This document shows, in pieces, positions 29,101 to 38,414 of a stretch of 64,000 bases of DNA. The stretch is taken from NCBI RefSeq assembly GCF_964026565.1, contig NZ_OZ032162.1:1674001-1738000 (forward strand), read 5' to 3'. Both the position numbers and the translations under genes were made by a program. The DNA is from Rickettsia endosymbiont of Ceutorhynchus obstrictus (GTDB taxonomy: Bacteria; Pseudomonadota; Alphaproteobacteria; Rickettsiales; Rickettsiaceae). The notes under the pieces were generated by a model that saw only the letters and a list, made by a program, of their open reading frames with translations, was not told the DNA's origin and ran no database searches. Position 1 is the stretch's first letter, and every line of letters starts with the position of its first letter.

Positions 29101-29676
29101 TGCCGTACTGCCGTTATTAGTAACGTGATTAATAGCCTGATCGGTCATTTTAGGTATTAGTAGCTCACAAATCTTTTCTAAGCCTTTACTAGCAGCATAA
29201 GTTAATGCCGTATTGCCATTGTCTTTAGTAACAACATTAATAGCGTGATCGGTCATTTTAGATATTAGTAGCTCACAAACCTTTTCTAAGCCATTACTTG
29301 CAGCCAAAGTTAATGCCGTATTGCCATTGCCTTTAGTAACAACATTAATAGCCTGATCGGTCATTTTAGGTATTAGTAGCTCACAAACCTTTTCTAAGCC
29401 TTCACTAGCAGCATAAGTTAATGCCGTATTGCCGTGATCTTTTTCAATAGCATTAATAGCCTGGTCAGACATTTTAGAAATAAGCATTTCACAAACTTTT
29501 TCTAAGCCTTTATAGGCAGCCCAAATTAAAGCCGTATCACCGTTATTATCAACTTTACTTAATTGAGTAATATCCATTTGTGCAATTAAGTTTTGCGCTT
29601 CTGTTATATTTTTTTCCTTTATAGCTTCTATTAGTCTCTCATGTGACGTTTTTGTTAACGTATTCCATAAAAACAT
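26128..29676 (-). CDS. Giant ankyrin-repeat/LRR protein, 1182 aa, at the prophage end
   Basis: Eighteen ankyrin-like repeats of 35 residues start near residue 43 (consensus NGxTALTLAAxxGLEKVCELLIPKMTDQAIN-V). A linker and four more repeats follow, then about eight ribonuclease-inhibitor-type LRRs (for example YLDLHNNNIGDEGAKLI) and a helical tail. There is no signal peptide. Such domains bind proteins and are common in Rickettsia and Wolbachia effectors. It follows the phage lysis genes on the same strand, and its 5' cassette recurs in decayed form at 7385-8010, so it is probably phage-carried cargo. Its frame is open despite near-identical repeats. Confidence 0.85.
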   Translation of the reverse strand: MFLWNTLTKTSHERLIEAIKEKNITEAQNLIAQMDITQLSKVDNNGDTALIWAAYKGLEKVCEMLISKMSDQAINAIEKDHGNTALTYAASEGLEKVCELLIPKMTDQAINVVTKGNGNTALTLAASNGLEKVCELLISKMTDHAINVVTKDNGNTALTYAASKGLEKICELLIPKMTDQAINHVTNNGSTALTLAANKGLEKVCELLIPKMTDQAINHVNSNGNTALTLAAGKGLEKVCELLIPKMTDQAINHVNSNGDTALILAASNSLGKVCELLIDKMSDQAINQIDKDGDTALTSAAGHGLEKVCELLIPKMTDQAINQVTNNGSTALTLAANKGLEKVCELLIPKMTDQAINHVNSNGNTALTLAAGKGLEKVCELLIPKMTDQAINQVTNNGSTALTLAANKGLEKVCELLIPKMTDQAINHVNSNGNTALTLAAGKGLEKVCELLIPKMTDQAINHVNSNGDTALILAASNSLGKVCELLIDKMSDQAINQIDKDGDTALTSAAGHGLEKVCELLIPKMTDQAINHVNSNGETALTAAAGKGLEKVCELLIPKMTDQAINNVNGNGVTALTLAAGSGLSNVCEMLIPKMSVQAINQVTTSNGETALTRAANKGLEKVCELLMPKMTEQAINQINNTGNTALSLATKNGFKNICDLLTNKKDNLANKADTEKKHEEQQALKYNQLILAIKKGKAEEVENLVKKLNGDILNKIDGNGDTALTFAASKSLEKVCKLLIPKMSNQAINQVNNNGYTALILAAHKGLDKVCELLILKMTDQAINQVNNNGNTALTWAASNSLDKVCELLILKMSNEAINHVNKNGDTALSLATKNGFKNICDLLTNKKDNLVNKTNAVKKYEEQHAQILTDSLNNELNELVNSFSNNDISVNICFPTISDEAAKLMANKLRNIATITKVSFFGTQISDKGIKIITEALANKRLEKFSFSCSDLGDQKISILAEILQVNTLTHIYLGENKIGITGIKAIIEALKLNNTIVYLDLHNNNIGDEGAKLISEFLKNNNSLKYLVIALNNITYEGTKAIIKALRENIIITDLDLGQNNIGQQNEVIIEKYLQRNKNLMSFQKLADGINDKVATNIVINAKDKAIIKDTIKDIIHKAKELNNITDIEKITANMQELIVDKSTKLKLMIIENQIDKLIEPQNINDDVTILGVDSTI
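28133..29127. repeat. 630-bp offset internal duplication in the ankyrin array
   Basis: The segment starting CCATGACCTGCAGCCGAAG at 28133 to about 28499 recurs essentially unchanged at 28763-29129. The offset is 630 bp, exactly six 105-bp units, so six repeats were copied recently by unequal recombination. Confidence 0.85.
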
Positions 29677-29852
29677 AACTACCTCTTTAGCTTGTATTTA
29701 TTAATATCTGTTAACCATAAGTTAACCTTTATATTTGCTAAAATAATTACAAGTATACCGGCAACAAGTCAAATAAAAAAGGTTAAAAAATTAAATATAA
29801 CGTTAAAAAGTGAGATAATAACTAGAGAATATTATTGTAAGATTTCATTTGA

Positions 29853-30254
29853 TTAGCTTAATCTAAATACTCTACTAGTCGTTTCTGTGAGAAACAGCCC
29901 GTAAAGTTCGTGATATTCGGCTTTGAAAGCTGCAAGGTCTAGACTGCTACGAGTGCAGTTTTTCCATGAGATGAGGGGTTTGGTGTTAATGGTTAAAATG
30001 GTGTGTAGCCCCATATAATTTGTAACGATATCTTTTAAGTCATCTTCTTTAGCATGTAGTATTTGCTTTAGCTCCTGGAGTTTGTGGAGGTCTTGGACTA
30101 TTTTAGCTATTTCTTTACTAGCTTCGATTATATTATCATCTATATTTGTTTGCGGCTCCGGTAGCTTATCAGACATATCAAACGGCATTATTGCATTGCA
30201 TGAATCAATTGAAGCTTCAATTGTCTCTTCTGTTGCTTCTAACAATCTATCCAT
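29853..30254 (-). CDS. Phage protein ending in a YqaJ-exonuclease-like tail, 133 aa
   Basis: Residues 70-133 (LKDIVTNYMGLHTIL, LISWKNCTRSSLDLAAFKAE, then LYGLFLTETTSRVFRLS) resemble the C-terminal region that follows the nuclease domain in YqaJ-family phage exonucleases. The nuclease domain itself is missing and the N-terminal half is a short acidic helix. It follows the endolysin gene by 3 nt. It may be a leftover tail or a stand-alone partner protein. A decayed copy is at 7885-8010. Confidence 0.6.
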   Translation of the reverse strand: MDRLLEATEETIEASIDSCNAIMPFDMSDKLPEPQTNIDDNIIEASKEIAKIVQDLHKLQELKQILHAKEDDLKDIVTNYMGLHTILTINTKPLISWKNCTRSSLDLAAFKAEYHELYGLFLTETTSRVFRLS

Positions 30255-30257
30255 TTG

Positions 30258-30857
30258 TTATTTATGCCCCAAAGCAGGAGCAACCCCTTTGAATCTGCCG
30301 AACAAACCTTTTATTGAACTCGCAATAATACCGGTTATGCTATTGCCGTAATGCTTACTATCGTCTTGCATATTGTCCCTAGTTATCGCTCTTCTATAGC
30401 TCGGCAAATATAAATTCACCTCATTTAAGAATACTGCTCGCTCTAATGCTCGCCGTTTCACTAAGCCGTTAAGCCTGACACCTCCAGAGTGAACCCACTT
30501 AAGCAGCTCATCGGCAGCACTAGAATATTCACCGCGATTGAGCTTTTGCCGCAAGGTTGATGCCTGAAACGCCCCGCTGCCGCAATTAAAGATAAACGAG
30601 ATTAAGGCGGCTTTTTGGGGTATGCTTAAATAAACGCTGCAATATTTATATAATATTCTTTGCGCTTGTGTTACGTCTTCCTCAAGTAACCGCTCGGCTT
30701 GTTCTTTGCTGATACTCTCACCTATTTTGGCTTGTTCATGCGGCTTTATCACATGCCCGTAGCCGATTGTTTTAACCCCCGCAGGACAGAGGTAAGCGTT
30801 AAGCCTCAAACCTTCAAATTGTTTAATTAAATCTTTGGCGTGTTTTCTAGAAGCCAT
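30258..30857 (-). CDS. Phage endolysin, GH24 lysozyme, 199 aa
   Basis: A P21/P22-type muramidase with catalytic spacing E15-x8-C24-x5-T30 (FEGLRLNAYLCPAGVKTIGYG), followed by LISFIFNCGSGAFQASTLRQ and the HSGGVRLNGLVKRR element typical of phage lysozymes. It has no N-terminal signal-anchor, so release would need the holin. An approximately 55-residue C-terminal extension is not part of the core. It is encoded between the holin and the YqaJ-tail gene in the late operon. Confidence 0.92.
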   Translation of the reverse strand: MASRKHAKDLIKQFEGLRLNAYLCPAGVKTIGYGHVIKPHEQAKIGESISKEQAERLLEEDVTQAQRILYKYCSVYLSIPQKAALISFIFNCGSGAFQASTLRQKLNRGEYSSAADELLKWVHSGGVRLNGLVKRRALERAVFLNEVNLYLPSYRRAITRDNMQDDSKHYGNSITGIIASSIKGLFGRFKGVAPALGHK

Positions 30858-30868
30858 TAATATTGTCC

Positions 30869-31285
30869 TTATTTCTTATATTTGCTAATGGCACGATTGC
30901 CGAACCAGAAGCATATAACAGTGTTAAATATTCCCTGATCTTCTTCCGTCCATATTTCGACTATCGTACCTTGATATTTATGTTTAAAATAAACATACGA
31001 TAAAACGAACATGAAAGTAATTAAAGGACGCACTAAAGCCGCTAACGCATCAACCCACTTAACACTGCTAGGCGCGGCATGTAAGTATAAATATTTACTT
31101 TCCTCCGTATCCGCTTGGATTTTCACCGCGGCCAGTTTTGAAGTTTGGTTTGCTTTTGCCGCTTCTATTTGTAAATTGATTAGCTTTAGCTCATGCTCTT
31201 TGTCCTTCTTGTCCTTAACGAAATTTAAAATTTCCGGCACAAAGCTACTAAGGAAGCCTATTAAACTGCCGATAATTGTTAACAT
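30869..31285 (-). CDS. Holin, GTA-type three-helix family, 138 aa
   Basis: An N-terminal hydrophobic helix (LTIIGSLIGFLSSFVPEIL), a charged KDKKDKEHELK stretch, and a C-terminal pair of helices (ALVRPLITFMFVLSYVYF and IFNTVICFWFGNRAISKY) match the 3TM holin family of gene transfer agents and alphaproteobacterial phages. It would permeabilise the inner membrane for the adjacent endolysin, 11 nt downstream. Confidence 0.8.
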   Translation of the reverse strand: MLTIIGSLIGFLSSFVPEILNFVKDKKDKEHELKLINLQIEAAKANQTSKLAAVKIQADTEESKYLYLHAAPSSVKWVDALAALVRPLITFMFVLSYVYFKHKYQGTIVEIWTEEDQGIFNTVICFWFGNRAISKYKK

Positions 31286-31319
31286 ATTAATTTACCCGTT
31301 ATTTTCATCATTGATATTT

Positions 31320-31877
31320 TTATACTATTAGCTTATTATATTGCTCTTGAGATCGCCATATTTGAAAATGTTTATTATCAAAATTAGCATCTCTATAAAC
31401 TCTAAATGAACCGGTAAACCATCTTACCCTAAATTGTACGGCATCGCCTAAATCGGAACACATATACACCTCTCCGCCTTGCCTTATCATATCTAACTTA
31501 TATTTAGCATCGAGAAATTTACGATTATTAACGTCAGCTTCATACTGTATATTTCGTATTTGCTGCGTTAAATTATTAGTTTGGGTTTGCACCGAAGCAA
31601 GTTGATTAGATATATTAGTATATTGATTATTTTTTTGACTAAGCTGATTATTTAAATTACTTATTTCCAGCTGTTTTTGATTTATTTGTCCGTTTAGGTT
31701 ATTTATTTGTATTTGTAAATTGCTAATTTGGCGATTCTTGGCGGTTACGTCATTTGCCGCATTATTATAATTGTTTTTTGTACTCTCTAACTCCTGCCGC
31801 AACTTATCTATTTCGGTTAATAACATTTCTTCGTTATCTTCCGAGAAACTGCTACCCGTCCAACTATAATCTTCCAT
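31320..31877 (-). CDS. Coiled-coil phage protein, probable tail fibre C-terminal part, 185 aa
   Basis: Residues 15-125 form a long heptad coiled coil rich in Asn/Gln (ISNLQIQINNLNGQINQKQ). A compact C-terminal domain follows (YMCSDLGDAVQFRVRWFTGS, then FRVYRDANFDNKHFQIW). The same frame stays open upstream through PATEQPEVITEV to an amber codon at 31989-31991, beyond which it continues as the 134-aa gene. It may be a trimeric fibre or spanin-like protein. ATG at 31877 is the first methionine after the stop. Confidence 0.5.
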   Translation of the reverse strand: MEDYSWTGSSFSEDNEEMLLTEIDKLRQELESTKNNYNNAANDVTAKNRQISNLQIQINNLNGQINQKQLEISNLNNQLSQKNNQYTNISNQLASVQTQTNNLTQQIRNIQYEADVNNRKFLDAKYKLDMIRQGGEVYMCSDLGDAVQFRVRWFTGSFRVYRDANFDNKHFQIWRSQEQYNKLIV

Positions 31878-31988
31878 GACTTCGGTAATTACTTCCGGTT
31901 GTTCCGTTGCCGGTAATGGGGATTGCGGTATAATTGCCGGCTCCCTAGCGGTGCTTTGAGTAGTATCAAGATAACTTTGATTACTACC

Positions 31989-32393
31989 CTAATTGATATT
32001 AACATGTATCGTATAAGTTAAACTTATCGGCAGCAGCGGAATTTTACTAGTTAAACTTTTTAATGCTTCCCTGCCTCCGTTTGAACTAATAGACCAGGGC
32101 AATACTATATATTGATCTTCTATAACGCTATTATTATCGACTTGCGAAAAAGGCGGAGTAGCACCGGTTAAAAATGTTAATGAGTTATGGGGAAGGGTAA
32201 TTAATTCTTTACCGATTAAGCTGTTAATTTCTATCTCAATTTTTTCTACGTCTTTCGGTATAATATTCTTCTTAAGATTTAATTTGGCTATTTCCGCTAA
32301 GTGGTTCGATTTGGCTTTATAAACATCTTTCATTAGCTTTTTAAGCTTTCTGATCTTTAGCGGTGATTTAAATGTTTTAGTTATCTTACGCAT
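31989..32393 (-). CDS. Phage protein, 134 aa, in frame with the downstream coiled-coil gene
   Basis: A basic N-terminus (MRKITKTFKSPLKIRKLKKL) and a beta-rich second half ending LPISLTYTIHVNIN-amber. After TAG the reading continues GSNQSYLDTTQSTAREPAII without a further stop into the 185-aa protein. The two may be one broken gene, or be joined by readthrough. No family is recognised. Confidence 0.5.
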   Translation of the reverse strand: MRKITKTFKSPLKIRKLKKLMKDVYKAKSNHLAEIAKLNLKKNIIPKDVEKIEIEINSLIGKELITLPHNSLTFLTGATPPFSQVDNNSVIEDQYIVLPWSISSNGGREALKSLTSKIPLLPISLTYTIHVNIN

Positions 32394-32497
32394 GGCAAAC
32401 TTCCCCTTAACTATCTGTATTTATATAACTTTATTTATAGTTTTATTATACCATAAACAGGGGGGATTTGCATTAAATAAAACACTTATAGGTAGTA

Positions 32498-35400
32498 TTA
32501 TTTTAAGTAATTCTCAACCGTAAACAAGGCGGGAGTAAGGTAAAACAAATTACGCCCCGGGACGTTTCTTTTCAGCATTCTAGTTAATAATTCTTGTGCT
32601 TTCGGGTCGCCGTTTCTTGCCATCGTATAGATTTTGCCGATATCGATTAAATCGCCGCCGATCGGTCCGGCTAAGCTTTCTACTAGATTATGCCCGTAAC
32701 GATCATATTCGCCAAAGATAAAATCACCGTATAAACCAAGCCCGCCGCCTTTCATTAGAGAAGCAGCAAATACGCCTTCCTCGTTTAAACCTACCGGCTC
32801 TTGACCCTTTAATAACCTTCCGGCGTTAAGCGATAAATAACCAAGCCCCGTAGTACCGAGCATTAGCTGCGGAAATATCTTAAGAGTAGTGGGGTTACGC
32901 ATTGTTTTAGCTACGTCTTGCCAGGTGCCTTTGTCAAATAACCCATAGCCTCGTTGCTCATGAATCGGTATTTGATCAATCGTTACAGCTTTTAATGGAC
33001 GAATTACATAACTATAAGGAAAAGTTTTAAACTGCATCAAACACTTAATAACTGCCGCCATCGGTGAGCCCGGTTTTATGCCAAGACCTGCCAACTGCAT
33101 TGCGCTTTGTTCTGCCGTATGAGGGGTAGGAATAGCGGTATCTACTCGGTCAATAAAATATCGTTGTAAATTGTTGGTTAGGTCTTGTTTTAATCTTGTT
33201 CTATTTAGTTCATTTACTATTTTGCCTTGCGCTTTTAAATGTAGGTCTATTATATTATCAGGTAACAAATTAATATCCGGTATTATATATTGATTGCCCT
33301 TGACGCTTTGGATAAGATTTTTATATAAATGCCAATTACTTTCACCAATTCCGTAACGTGTAAGGAGAGTTTGCAAATTTTGCTGTATCTCGTTAAAAGA
33401 TTTGGCAGTTGATATTTTTTTAGCCAAATTATGCGATAATAAAATACCCATTCTTTCTTTTCCTTTGGATTAAAAGCGTTAGTTAGTATTTTAAGACTAC
33501 TAGCGTAAGACTCAAGGAAAGGCATACCGTTATTTTGTAGCTCGGTTATAAAAGTAGCAATATCGGGGAATGAACTAATAAGCGTGCTGCCTAAACTCGA
33601 CATGCATTTTAACGATCGGTAATTACCTAAAATACTGTCAACTAAAGGTATCTCCGGACGTACCCCCAGCATCAACTGTAACTGGTTATCAAATTTACCT
33701 GCTCTTTTTAAAGTTTTAAACTGGCTAAAAAAACCGTGATTCACGGTTGCTTTTTCTTGCAACTCTCTAATAGAACTATTACGTAACGAGGTCAGCATTT
33801 CCTGCGGCTTAGAACCCATCACCTCCATTATGCCGATAGCTCGCCCCATTTTAGTTAAGTCGCTTACAATTGACTCGGCTAAAAAAGACCTTTCAGGTAA
33901 AAGCGGGCTTAAAACTTTATCGACAATATTAGGTTTGGAATAATTACCGAACTCATATAAATATTTTAATTCTGCTTCAGCAGTTTTAAAACGTAACTCT
34001 CTATTTGCTGAAACTACCTTAGCAATGTTAGCGCCGTTACTTCCCGGAATATTTTTACTAAACGACGTACTTAAATGTTCGTCTAAATCTTTTAAATGCG
34101 TGCTAGTAGCTAGATCATTATATATTTGCCTAAAATCAACTTCCCCGGTTTTTTTCAAATCAAGCAGCGGCGTTATAAATTCAAGCCATTTGTTAAAGCC
34201 TGCCGCTCTTAGTTTCTCGGCGTTATGAGTGCGCTTTGTTATATAACCGGGCAAAAAATTTATGTGTGCGCCGCCGAGATTTGCCCTATTAGCTGCGTAT
34301 GTGTGCCATTTATGGATTATTCCCGCCGCCGCTTTAGCTTGATTGCTGCCGCTATCTATTTTATCCGGATGGGTGATATTCCATAATTCTTGCGCTATTG
34401 CTTGCTCAAAATTTTTATCTCTATATATTTCAACTAATTTAGCTTTTTCTAAGTCGTGGATAAAGCCGTGTAATATTTCTCTCTCGACGGCGTTTTGTCT
34501 TAAATCTACTTGCTTTAAATATTCAAAAATACCTTTAATTTTATTGGTAAATCTACGTACAAAGCTCTCACTATCCGCTAGCTTGATTAAATTTAATGCC
34601 GTATTTCTTCGCTGTAGAAAATTCTTACTTCTTAAATTAATGCTAATTGTCTCTAAAGTTTTATTCCGCTCTAATTTGCTTAATTTCTTTTCGCCGATAT
34701 GTTTTTTATAAATACTAGTTAATTCCCCGGCTAACTCCGCATCAATTCGTGATAGCGCATTAAGTAGCTTCTCAATATCTTTTTCCTTACGACCTTGTTT
34801 TATTTTTGTTATAGCTTCGTCGACTATTTTAATTGTTGCATCTAGAGTAAACAGCTCTTTATTATATTCTGCTATATATTCTTGCGGCAAAGTTGCTATA
34901 TCATTCTCAAGCGATGCTAGTTGTTCCGGTAAACTTGTCGTTTCCGTATTAACAATTTTATCGTCTACCTTGCCGCCTCCCTCATAAAACGATTCGGCAT
35001 TTTCAGGATTGTCTAAATTTATATGCTTACCCTCGTTTAATTGCGATCTTGCAATATATAAATCTTCTATAGATAAATTATAGCCTTTTAAATCAAATTG
35101 CTCTTTTCTTAAATTAACTATTATTGCCTTGTCTAATTCCCCTGCTTTATTTAAATATTCTAAAAATGCCGGTTCATTAACATATTGCTCTTTTAATAGC
35201 TCTAATTTTGTTTGCTCATTTTGTAGCCTTGCCTTTAAATGACTAGGTACGGCTTTAATGTTATTATCGGTGTAAAACTTTTCATGTAAATTTTGCTCTA
35301 AAATTGCTACTTTCTTATATTGATTAAAATACTCGGGAAAATGCCTATCGGCTTTTAACGTTAATTCTAATTTTGCCGCTTGTAACTGATGCAGAGTAGA

Positions 35401-36249
35401 ACCGCTTAACGGCGCAGTCGATAATTGCCCAGGATCGGATTCATTAAGTACTGCCTGAATATTTGCCTTAAATTGACTATCTACTACCGCATGACCGGTT
35501 TTTATTTCCGGGGCTAAAGTTTCAGGGGTGGCAAAATAACGATTTTTTAAATATTTAGCTGAATAGCCGAGACCGTGCAAAGCTGAACCGAATAAACCGC
35601 TTTGTAAAATATTTATGGCACTATCCTTTAAGCTATATTCCCTTTGTTCAAAATTTCGCTCTTTATATAAAAAAGGCTCTATTGCCGCTTGTCCTATAGC
35701 TCCGCCGATAAATCCTTTAACTAAACCGGTTTTAAATCCGCCATATTTAAACGCTGCAACTGCCCATCTAGCTTGTCCGCCGATCGGCATAAAAGAAGCC
35801 GCTATATTTATCGGTGATAAGTTGCTTGCCACCACCTCCACGCCAAATTTGCCGATCGCCTCAACTACTCCGCCTTTGCCTTTAGCAATGATATACTCGT
35901 TAATCTCTCGTTGTTTGCGTCGCTCTAAAATATCGTCTATTTTTTCTTTAGTAAAATTAGCGTCATACTCTAATCCCGAATCTTTATAATCTGCTGTAAA
36001 CTCTTCCTTAGTGATTCTTTTCTTATCAAAATACCCGTCTTGTCCTAATTGTTGAATGTCGGCAAACTCCGGATCGCTAAGATATTTTAAATTCTCGGGA
36101 TCCCACAAACTGCTTATGCTTGGACTATCCGCGTAAGCTTGACGTGCTGCAGCCTCCCACACATCCATTTTGCTAACGCTTAAAATATCAAATACGTTGC
36201 GATGTGCTGCCGATTCAGGTATTAAAAGTTGTGGATGTCTTCCGAACAT
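32498..36249 (-). pseudogene. Large internal virion (gp16-like) protein, about 1250 aa, with one frameshift
   Basis: Two overlapping frames (36249 to about 33455, and about 33451 to 32498) join by a -1 shift at AAG AAA GAA TGG: frame one loses homology-like composition after PKEKKEW, and frame two starts RMGILLSHNLAKK. Joined, the length is close to T7 gp16 (1318 aa), the ejection protein that forms part of the DNA-translocating channel. Hydrophobic glycine-rich stretches (YGGFKTGLVKGFIGGAIGQA and GGGLGLYGDFIF) fit a membrane-inserting virion protein. No canonical slippery heptamer is present, so a mutation or sequencing error is more likely than programmed frameshifting. Confidence 0.65.
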
Positions 36250-36290
36250 TATTAAATCTATTAAATTATTATTACTATTAAACTTTCGCT

Positions 36291-38414
36291 TTATTGGCCA
36301 AATTTATTATATATCTCTAAACTCATTTGCTCAAATTCCCGCTTTTGTCTCTCTAATCCTTGCGGGTTATTTAAATCTATCAAATCAAATGTTAATATTT
36401 TTCCTTCTTTCTCCATTAATGGCTGATAAGTACCTTCTTCAGTTAAAAAGGTAAAATATGCACTTTTCCCGTCAGGCGTTAATTTCCATTGACCTTGTTG
36501 TAATGCCTTTACTATGAGACTCTGCCCATCTTGCCAATTTGCGCCAAAATTAATATGATAATCGTAATTAATATTGCCGTTAATAATATTACTGTGCCGC
36601 TCCGCAAGATTAGCCTCAATATAATCTTCATCCAAATTATGGATCATATTATTTGTTATTAACTGTTGCGGTATTTGTAGCTTATCCTTGGTAACCGACA
36701 TATATCGCTGCTTAATAACGATCTCGGTAGCTTTTTCTATTGCCTCTTTAGGCTTTAATTGCCCGTTTCTAGCGTAATGCAGAGCTAAATATTTGATTTC
36801 TTGTTTTCTTTCGCTGATTTCATTAGTATTTTGCTCACCTTGCCGGAATATATTACTTTGCCATTCTTGCAGCGTTTTATTTTCAGCAATAAATTTATTA
36901 TATTCTCTTTCTTCGCCGGCATTAAATAACTGCCCTTTATAAGGAATCATCTTTAAAAATATATCGGCAATATTGCGGTTATATAATCTATTATCGGCGT
37001 AAAGGCTTATAAATAATTCGCTATCCGTGCCGCTAAAAATCTCCTCCATAATAGTTAATCCGTAATTATTGCCGTTCTCGTCTTTCAGTCCGATAATACT
37101 ATCGATAGTATTTTTTACCTGATTAATATTGTTGCCGCCGCCTTCAATTCTTCTTAAAAACTCCGCTTTCTCATCATTGGTTAAACATCTTTGCGCATAT
37201 TCCGGTATGCCTTTTTGTTGCTGATATTGCTTGCGTACTACACAACGCTCCGCTAATGATGAGCTTTGCGGCATTTCTTCACTAAATAACTCTTCTATAT
37301 ATTTTGCGGGATCGCTTAAGGCAGTCTTAAGCCCGTCATGATGATTTTGTACTAATATATGATGCATTCGTTCCCTATCTAGATAATCAATTTCACCGCC
37401 TTTGGGCGCAATCTCGGCTAATATCTTATTCCCTTCGCTTAAAGGTGCTTTTTTTAGTTGCTCGGCTACCTCTGATGCTTGTTTATATAAAGCTTCATCC
37501 CGTTTAATCTTTAACAAATTCGGATCATTCGGCGCAAAGCTACTATTAAGTAAATTCTCAAAACCGGTAACGCCCGAACCTGTTTTAAGGATGCTAGCAT
37601 AGTGAGAGGGTAAGGCAGATTTTATTTGCTGTTGTTTTATAGCTTGTTTTTGCTGTAATATATTATCGGCGTTATTGCCTAATTTTATTTTTTGTTCTAA
37701 ACTTAAATGCTGTAACCATAAAGGTTGTGCTTCAGGCGGTAATCTGCTTTGATTAATTAAAGTTTCCGGCGATCTCTTTAGCATACTATTTGCTGAAGCT
37801 GCCGCTAATGCCGATTGTGATTGATATATTAGCTGCTCTTTCTCTTGTAGCGGTAGCGATAATAAATTTATTGCCGTAAAAGAATCTTGTAAAAAACTCC
37901 CGTAAAGTTCAGGATTATTATAAACTGCGTTTTTTGATTTCTCTATTGATTCAATCGCCATATGGTGACGCTTGCCGTCAATTAATTTTATTTCCGTATG
38001 ATTGATTTGATTAGTTAGGTGTATGCGGTAATCGCCGATCTTGCTTTGTAGAGATCTCCGAGTAAAAGGATTTTTAACATTTGCCAGATACCCCACCGCT
38101 CTTTGATCGTATTTATCTAACGCATAATTAATAAATTGCTTACCGCTTTCCAGATGATCGGGGTGTAACTCGTCAAATTTAGTTACTACGGCAAAACCGC
38201 CTGTTTTACCGCTCGGCGATATTTCAATATTACTTTGTGAATTGTGTAAATGCCCGCTAGTCTCGGTAATAAAATCAGCCCATAAATGCGGCACTTCAGC
38301 GCTCGCGTCCTTTTCAAGCTTACGAACTAAATAGCCCTTAGCTTCTTCGTTAATTTGACCGGTAACATTGGCGATTGCTTGCCATTTCATTTGTCTATTC
38401 TCCAACCTTTGCAA
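36291..38414 (-). CDS. Internal virion protein (gp15-like), 707 aa
   Basis: A long, mainly alpha-helical, soluble protein between the gp14-like and gp16-like genes, the position of gp15 in T7-type phages (747 aa in T7). It has many Gln-rich helices (LTQINEEAKG-type, QLKPKEAIEKATEIVIK) and no enzymatic motif I can name. It overlaps the upstream gene by 20 nt. The assignment rests on gene order and length, not on a recognised signature. Confidence 0.6.
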   Translation of the reverse strand: MQRLENRQMKWQAIANVTGQINEEAKGYLVRKLEKDASAEVPHLWADFITETSGHLHNSQSNIEISPSGKTGGFAVVTKFDELHPDHLESGKQFINYALDKYDQRAVGYLANVKNPFTRRSLQSKIGDYRIHLTNQINHTEIKLIDGKRHHMAIESIEKSKNAVYNNPELYGSFLQDSFTAINLLSLPLQEKEQLIYQSQSALAAASANSMLKRSPETLINQSRLPPEAQPLWLQHLSLEQKIKLGNNADNILQQKQAIKQQQIKSALPSHYASILKTGSGVTGFENLLNSSFAPNDPNLLKIKRDEALYKQASEVAEQLKKAPLSEGNKILAEIAPKGGEIDYLDRERMHHILVQNHHDGLKTALSDPAKYIEELFSEEMPQSSSLAERCVVRKQYQQQKGIPEYAQRCLTNDEKAEFLRRIEGGGNNINQVKNTIDSIIGLKDENGNNYGLTIMEEIFSGTDSELFISLYADNRLYNRNIADIFLKMIPYKGQLFNAGEEREYNKFIAENKTLQEWQSNIFRQGEQNTNEISERKQEIKYLALHYARNGQLKPKEAIEKATEIVIKQRYMSVTKDKLQIPQQLITNNMIHNLDEDYIEANLAERHSNIINGNINYDYHINFGANWQDGQSLIVKALQQGQWKLTPDGKSAYFTFLTEEGTYQPLMEKEGKILTFDLIDLNNPQGLERQKREFEQMSLEIYNKFGQ

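Noticed and set aside
28133..29127. Regularly spaced repeats resembling a CRISPR array
   Set aside because: The 105-bp units are coding and translate to ankyrin repeats. There are no short repeats with unique spacers and no cas operon.
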